A stretch of DNA of 10,222 nucleotides from Persephonella sp. (lineage in GTDB: Bacteria > Aquificota > Aquificia > Aquificales > Hydrogenothermaceae), in contig JALWKR010000277.1 in assembly GCA_027081375.1 (NCBI GenBank), positions 1 to 10,222 on the forward strand. Reading direction: 5' to 3'. The first letter of the stretch is position 1. Every line of letters begins with the position of its first letter. Shown here piece by piece: positions 6,506 through 10,222 of the stretch. Both the position numbers and the translations under genes were made by a program. Under the pieces are notes generated by a model. It was not told the DNA's origin, made no database searches, and saw nothing but the letters and a program-made list of their open reading frames with translations.

Positions 6506-7336
6506 ATGGGAACTCTATACATAGTTGCCACTCCAATTGGAAACCTAAAGGATATTACATTAAGGGCTTTAGAAGTACTTAAAAGTGTTAGATATATAGC
6601 GTGTGAAGATACAAGAGTAACAAAAAAGCTTCTTTCTCACTACGGGATAGAAGGAAAAAAGTTAATTTCCTACCATGAACATAACGAAGAAGAAGCTTCA
6701 GAGAAGATACTGAAAATATTAAAAGAAGAAGATGTTGCTCTTGTTTCTGATGCAGGGACTCCCTGTATATCTGACCCAGGATATAGAGTAGTAAAAAAGG
6801 CATGGGAAAATGGATTTAATGTTTCTCCTATACCTGGAGCTTTTGCAGGGGCTGCTGCCCTTTCTGCTTCAGGTTTACCATCTGATAAATTTCTTTTTCT
6901 TGGATTTCTTCCTAACAAAGAAAAACAAAAAAAAGAGCTGTTAGAAGAATATAAAACATTGGAAGTAACACTTATAATATATGAAAGCCCTCACAGATTA
7001 TTAAAAACCCTTCAGCTAATTGCAGAGATATGTCCTGAAAGTAAAGTTGTTGTAGCAAAAGAGTTAACAAAAATCCATGAAAAATTTATTAGAGGGACTT
7101 CAAAAGAGGTTTGCAAATATTTTCAGGATAATCCAGAGATTATAAGAGGGGAGTTTGTAATTCTCTGTTATCCTGAAAAAGAAGAAAGAAAGATATCTGA
7201 AGAAGAAATATTAGAAAAAGCAAAAAAACTAAAAGAAAAAGGAATGAAAACAAAAGAAATCTCAAAAACTCTTTCTAAAGAAACAGGATTATCAAAAAAT
7301 GAGATATATAATCTCTTATTAAAGAAACTAAAGTAG
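6506..7336 (+). CDS. rsmI: 16S rRNA 2'-O-ribose methyltransferase RsmI
   Basis: RsmI uses S-adenosylmethionine to methylate the ribose of C1402 in the 16S rRNA decoding centre. The 276-residue protein carries the tetrapyrrole-methylase-fold motifs in order: VATPIGNL (7-14), ACEDTR (32-37), HEHNE (57-61), LVSDAGTPCISDPG (79-92) and PIPGAFA (108-114, usually PIPGASA), then SGLP, GFLP and YESPHRL further on. The C-terminal K-T-K-E-I ... LSKNEIYNLLL segment is the usual small helical tail of this family, not an extra domain. Start and preceding stop are adjacent (TAA-ATG) with only a weak ribosome-binding site, so translation is probably coupled to the upstream gene. It is the last gene of the run and is followed by a hairpin. 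Confidence 0.96.
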   Translation: MGTLYIVATPIGNLKDITLRALEVLKSVRYIACEDTRVTKKLLSHYGIEGKKLISYHEHNEEEASEKILKILKEEDVALVSDAGTPCISDPGYRVVKKAWENGFNVSPIPGAFAGAAALSASGLPSDKFLFLGFLPNKEKQKKELLEEYKTLEVTLIIYESPHRLLKTLQLIAEICPESKVVVAKELTKIHEKFIRGTSKEVCKYFQDNPEIIRGEFVILCYPEKEERKISEEEILEKAKKLKEKGMKTKEISKTLSKETGLSKNEIYNLLLKKLK

Positions 7337-7404
7337 AAAAATCAGAATAACAAATAACCTTGCTCTTACGATGTTGCTTATTAGTCGTATATACAGATAA
7401 TCAA

Positions 7405-7432
7405 TAAGGAAAGGCTAGGAAACCTTTCCTTA
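7405..7432. terminator. 10-bp hairpin between convergent rsmI and moaA
   Basis: TAAGGAAAGG (7405-7414) pairs with CCTTTCCTTA (7423-7432) around an eight-base loop. It sits in the 105-bp gap between rsmI and moaA, which converge here, so it could stop transcription from both sides. The flanking T runs are poor on each strand (AAACCC after it on the plus strand), which keeps confidence moderate. Nothing else clear is seen in the gap. Confidence 0.55.
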
Positions 7433-7441
7433 AAACCCTTC

Positions 7442-8407
7442 CTATCCACCAATACTTGTCATTATTCTTCTGCAGTCTGAAAAGGCGTAGCCAGATTTTT
7501 GAATTTTTGCGTTTGATATTTCCTTTTCTATTAAAACTTTTTGTATAAATCTATCTAGATCCTCATCTGTTCCATTTCTAACAACTGTTTTAATATCAAT
7601 CTCATCATCAGTTCTTAAGCAAAGCTTTATATGTCCCTCTGCTGTAAGTCTTAGCTTAGAGCAACCGTCACAGAAAGGATTAGACATTGGGGTTATAAAA
7701 CCTACTTTTGTACCAAGTTTTGGTATCTTGTATACCCTTGCAGCTCCACTACCTATTGATATAGCAGGAATTAGCTTTCCGTATTTTTCTTCTATTTTTC
7801 TTTTAATTTCCTCAAGAGGCTGAACAAGGTTTTTACTCCAGTGAATCTGTTCTGCTCCAATAGGCATCATTTCAATAAATCTAACTTCAACTCCGTACTC
7901 TTTTCCAAATTCTACAAAATCCAATGCCTCATTTTCATTAAGACCTTTAACTATTACAGCGTTTACTTTTATTGGATCAAAACCAAGTTCTTTTGAAACT
8001 TTTATTCCTTCTAAAACATCTTCAAGTTTACCCTTCGTGATCTGATAAAATAGATCAGGTTTCAAACTATCTATAGAAATATTTAACCTATCTAATCCAG
8101 CCTTTCTTAAACTTTCAGCATGTTTTGCTAAAGTTATAGCATTTGTAGTTAAAGATATATCATGTATTTCAGGAATTTCTCTTATCATTCTTATCAGTTC
8201 ATCAAGATTTGGTCTTACTAGAGGCTCTCCACCAGTTATTCTGACTTTCCTTAGACCATATTTTGTCATAGCTTTGACAATTTTTGTAATCTCTTCATAT
8301 CTAAGGATTTCATCATGAGGAACAAACTCAGAATTATCAGGCCTGCAGTAGAAGCATTTAAGGTTGCATTTATCTGTTACAGAGACTCTTAAGTATGTAA
8401 TTTCCAT
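7442..8407 (-). CDS. moaA: GTP 3',8-cyclase MoaA (molybdopterin biosynthesis)
   Basis: MoaA is a radical-SAM enzyme that rearranges GTP to 3',8-cyclo-GTP, the first committed step of molybdenum cofactor synthesis. The 321-residue protein has the radical-SAM cluster motif C14-x3-C18-x2-C21, the RITGGEP glycine motif near residue 60, and the second 4Fe-4S cluster motif C246-x2-C249-x13-C263 that binds substrate. The protein ends in Gly-Gly, the conserved MoaA tail. Its length is normal. The ATG at 8405-8407 follows AGGAGGA by five bases. No other molybdenum-cofactor gene is in the window, so the rest of the pathway must lie elsewhere. It is transcribed away from the large secreted-protein gene across a 176-bp gap and towards rsmI. 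Confidence 0.96.
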   Translation of the reverse strand: MEITYLRVSVTDKCNLKCFYCRPDNSEFVPHDEILRYEEITKIVKAMTKYGLRKVRITGGEPLVRPNLDELIRMIREIPEIHDISLTTNAITLAKHAESLRKAGLDRLNISIDSLKPDLFYQITKGKLEDVLEGIKVSKELGFDPIKVNAVIVKGLNENEALDFVEFGKEYGVEVRFIEMMPIGAEQIHWSKNLVQPLEEIKRKIEEKYGKLIPAISIGSGAARVYKIPKLGTKVGFITPMSNPFCDGCSKLRLTAEGHIKLCLRTDDEIDIKTVVRNGTDEDLDRFIQKVLIEKEISNAKIQKSGYAFSDCRRIMTSIGG

Positions 8408-8494
8408 GGTAATCCTCCTGAAAAGCTCTTTTTAAGCTTACTACATAAAAACCAATATGACAAGTTTGACATAACGCTTTTTAATATAAAGCAG

Positions 8495-8519
8495 AAATAT
8501 CAAGGAAACTTTGATATTT
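8495..8519. repeat. 9-bp inverted repeat upstream of the secreted-protein gene
   Basis: AAATATCAA (8495-8503) and TTGATATTT (8511-8519) are perfect inverted copies separated by seven bases. A third related half, TATCAATATTT, follows at 8518-8528. The spacing suits a dimeric regulator, and the site lies between two divergent genes, so it could act on moaA, the secreted-protein gene or both. It could also form an RNA hairpin. This is inference from symmetry only. Confidence 0.4.
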
Positions 8520-8531
8520 ATCAATATTTTG

Positions 8532-8547
8532 TGGTACGAATTTTGAA
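8532..8547 (+). promoter_or_regulatory. Sigma-54-like -24/-12 element
   Basis: TGGTACGAATTTTGAA matches the sigma-54 pattern TGGCACG-N4-TTGCA at T, GG, ACG, TTG and the final A, with the exact -24/-12 spacing. It differs at two cytosines, including the C of the -12 GC pair, which weakens it. Transcription would start near 8558, about 26 nt before the ATG at 8584. No good sigma-70 promoter was found in the gap. Confidence 0.35.
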
Positions 8548-8567
8548 GTAAAAGTAAAAAATAGATT

Positions 8568-8576
8568 AAGGGGGGG
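8568..8576 (+). promoter_or_regulatory. Ribosome-binding site made of a seven-G run
   Basis: The Shine-Dalgarno region of the secreted-protein gene is AAGGGGGGG, with seven consecutive G at 8570-8576, seven bases before the ATG. G runs of this length are striking in such AT-rich DNA. It can pair with the CCUCC of 16S rRNA through one G-U pair. Confidence 0.65.
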
Positions 8577-8583
8577 ATAAAAA

Positions 8584-10222
8584 ATGATACAAAGAAGGGA
8601 GAGATGGGCACTTTTCTTTGGATTTTTACTTTTTTTAGTTGTTACAAAAATTTCTCTCGCTATAGGTTCTTCTATCTACTTTGATTATTATGGTGTAAAA
8701 AATATTGACAATGGAGAAACAATTTCTGGTAATAGTGTAGAAAAATTAACAGTTCCTTGTGAAGCTTCCTCATTTCTGTCTACTAACGATTACAATCTAG
8801 ACCCTAATATAGATTCTCCTTTGGGAAATAAGACAGGTGTAACAATTCGTTACATTCCTAAAGGAACTATTTTTTCAAATGATATTATCATCTTTAATTT
8901 CATTAACGCCCAATTAAGCTCGAATATTTACAAATGCTGGCTTGTTTTCTATGAATATCAGGGATTTGATAACGATGATGATGGAATAGGAGAAGAAAGT
9001 ATAGACATTAACAATAATGGAAATTATTTTGATAGAGTTGTTGTTGCTGAATCTATAGGGCAGTTAACAAATTCAATAAAATTTAGGATTTTCCAAAAAG
9101 TCCCTCCTAATTCTGTTCTTTATCTAGCCTGTGCTGAAGATGGAGAGCCTTCTCTAATTGACGATTATGGATTTAATATTTTAGGTTTTAATACAACTTA
9201 TAATCCAGTGATTAGATTAGATAACCTTTATAATAATTCTACAGTCTATAATGCCTGCACACCCCAAGAAATACAAAAAAATATTTGTTTAACAGTGTCA
9301 GCTTTTTCTTGTTGCTCAAATGATAGAATCCCTGACCTTGAAGTCCCAAATCCTCAGTGCTTTATAGATGTAAAGTGTCAATTTTTCTTAGATATGAAAC
9401 CTTCTCTGTCTATAATAGATTCATATCCTCGTATTAACAGTACTAGCTGTCAAAATTCCAAAAGTGGCTTAATAAAATGTTATGACACAGGATATATCCC
9501 TTACACATTATTCAAAGATGAACCTTCTGGAGATATTCTAGATAGTGACAGTTGCACAGATAGGAGAGCATCTTCAGGAGTTGTAACTATAAAGCAAAAT
9601 ATGGATCAGATAGATGATGTTCTAACATTAGGAGAAAACGGCTGGTCTGCGCAATTTTCATTAAAACTACATGATAAAAGTGGAAGGTTTGCATGTTCTG
9701 ATACGGAAGTTGGGAATAAACCTGGATATAAAGCATTAGATTTCATCCATAGAAGGATATTTCTTGATAACAACGGAAAATCAAGGGGTGTAGGCTCATA
9801 CGGATATCCTTCAAATAGAATCCATTTTTCAAAAGGAATCGTTTGTAGTTTGACAGCTAATGTAGAAAATTCTTCAAGTTGCAGTGAAAACAGCTCAACA
9901 ATATGCCTTAAAAATAATATCTGGGAAGATGATGTATATGTAGGGGTAACAGGTCAGTCAAAACTATACTGGACAAAATGGGGACTTACAGAAACATTAA
10001 ATATATACAAAGATAACTACCTAGTTTTTACTATAAAAAAAGATGAGAATGCTCCATGTGTGAAAGCTTCTTGCTGTTATGATAAAGATACTTCCAAATA
10101 TTTCCTGTTCTGGAAGCCTAATGGAAAGGAGGCTTATGTTCCTTATATGCTAAACAGTAACAAATTTAGAGTTGTAATTTCTAATAATTCCTGTTGGGAT
10201 GGAGATATTTATGTTAGAGTAT
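8584..10222 (+). CDS. Large exported cysteine-rich protein, N-terminal part (cut by window edge)
   Basis: The frame is open from ATG at 8584 to the right edge, giving the first 546 residues. I recognise no family. Residues 1-28 form a Sec-type signal: R-R-E-R, a long hydrophobic core, and a likely cut after SLA or nearby. The mature part has 20 cysteines, including CC pairs at 243-244 and 497-498, both after Ser, which suggests disulfide bonding outside the cytoplasm. Residues 129-145 hold two consecutive calcium-loop-like motifs, D129-x-D131-x-D133-G and D141-x-N143-x-N145-G, twelve residues apart. W447-EDDVYVGV and W538-DGDIYVRV are close copies, hinting at repeated domains. It is rich in Asn, Ser and Tyr, unlike the Lys/Glu-rich neighbours. 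A surface or appendage protein is likely; that is inference. The start has a G-rich ribosome-binding site. Confidence 0.8.
   Translation, partial: MIQRRERWALFFGFLLFLVVTKISLAIGSSIYFDYYGVKNIDNGETISGNSVEKLTVPCEASSFLSTNDYNLDPNIDSPLGNKTGVTIRYIPKGTIFSNDIIIFNFINAQLSSNIYKCWLVFYEYQGFDNDDDGIGEESIDINNNGNYFDRVVVAESIGQLTNSIKFRIFQKVPPNSVLYLACAEDGEPSLIDDYGFNILGFNTTYNPVIRLDNLYNNSTVYNACTPQEIQKNICLTVSAFSCCSNDRIPDLEVPNPQCFIDVKCQFFLDMKPSLSIIDSYPRINSTSCQNSKSGLIKCYDTGYIPYTLFKDEPSGDILDSDSCTDRRASSGVVTIKQNMDQIDDVLTLGENGWSAQFSLKLHDKSGRFACSDTEVGNKPGYKALDFIHRRIFLDNNGKSRGVGSYGYPSNRIHFSKGIVCSLTANVENSSSCSENSSTICLKNNIWEDDVYVGVTGQSKLYWTKWGLTETLNIYKDNYLVFTIKKDENAPCVKASCCYDKDTSKYFLFWKPNGKEAYVPYMLNSNKFRVVISNNSCWDGDIYVRV

Noticed and set aside
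6588..6918. Minus-strand open frames inside rsmI
   Set aside because: They are complementary to the strongly conserved RsmI motifs and have low-complexity translations.
7200..7336. Extra C-terminal domain on RsmI
   Set aside because: The helical LSKNEIYNLLL tail is the usual RsmI C-terminus.
7366..7390. Second stem in the rsmI-moaA gap (TACGA/TCGTA)
   Set aside because: Only five base pairs around a long loop; expected by chance.
8466..8490. TTGACA at 8466-8471 with TATAAA at 8485-8490 as a promoter
   Set aside because: The spacer is only 13 bp, too short for a sigma-70 promoter, and nothing suitable lies at 16-18 bp.
8584..8670. Twin-arginine (Tat) signal on the secreted protein
   Set aside because: Arg-Arg is present, but the following residues do not fit the Tat consensus, and a protein with this many cysteines more likely folds after Sec export.

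Overview
The window is AT-rich (about one-third G+C by eye). It is gene-dense, with short gaps, and its proteins are rich in Lys, Glu and Ile. This looks like a low-GC thermophilic bacterium, and the Hydrogenothermaceae branch of Aquificota (Sulfurihydrogenibium/Persephonella type) is my best guess. That guess rests on composition and gene style, not on a diagnostic marker. No tRNA, rRNA, CRISPR array or transposase gene is visible.

Layout. (1) 16-249 (-) encodes a small two-helix membrane protein, divergent from 322-1451 (+), a translationally coupled pair: a Nudix hydrolase resembling ADP-ribose pyrophosphatases and a glycerophosphodiester phosphodiesterase. (2) 1454-2885 (-) is a second pair: a DedA membrane protein and an exported TPR protein. 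The DedA frame continues well upstream of its first Met and seems to start at an AUU codon behind an ideal Shine-Dalgarno sequence. (3) 3058-3486 (-) is an unrecognised helical protein, divergent from a bacterioferritin (3618-4124, +) that has a plausible promoter and a weak Fur/PerR-like box. (4) 4151-4687 (-) is a Yip1-like membrane protein. (5) 4804-7336 (+) is a tight four-gene run: a His-containing CopD-like membrane protein, a hemerythrin-like di-iron protein, an exported DUF4139-like protein and the rRNA methyltransferase RsmI. (6) 7442-8407 (-) is MoaA, the radical-SAM enzyme that starts molybdopterin synthesis. (7) 8584 to the right edge (+) is the N-terminal 546 residues of a large, exported, cysteine-rich protein that I do not recognise.

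How the genes fit together. Bacterioferritin, the CopD-like protein and hemerythrin suggest a local theme of iron and oxygen handling, as expected of a microaerophile, although they are not one operon. Most other genes are housekeeping. The most unusual part is the right end. The secreted protein has 20 cysteines, two consecutive calcium-loop-like motifs and a recurring W-x-x-D-[VI]-Y-V-x-V motif. It sits behind a run of seven G in its ribosome-binding site, a sigma-54-like element and a 9-bp inverted repeat. Several starts were moved from the longest or first-Met frame on ribosome-binding-site evidence: bacterioferritin, the CopD-like protein, the TPR protein and DedA.
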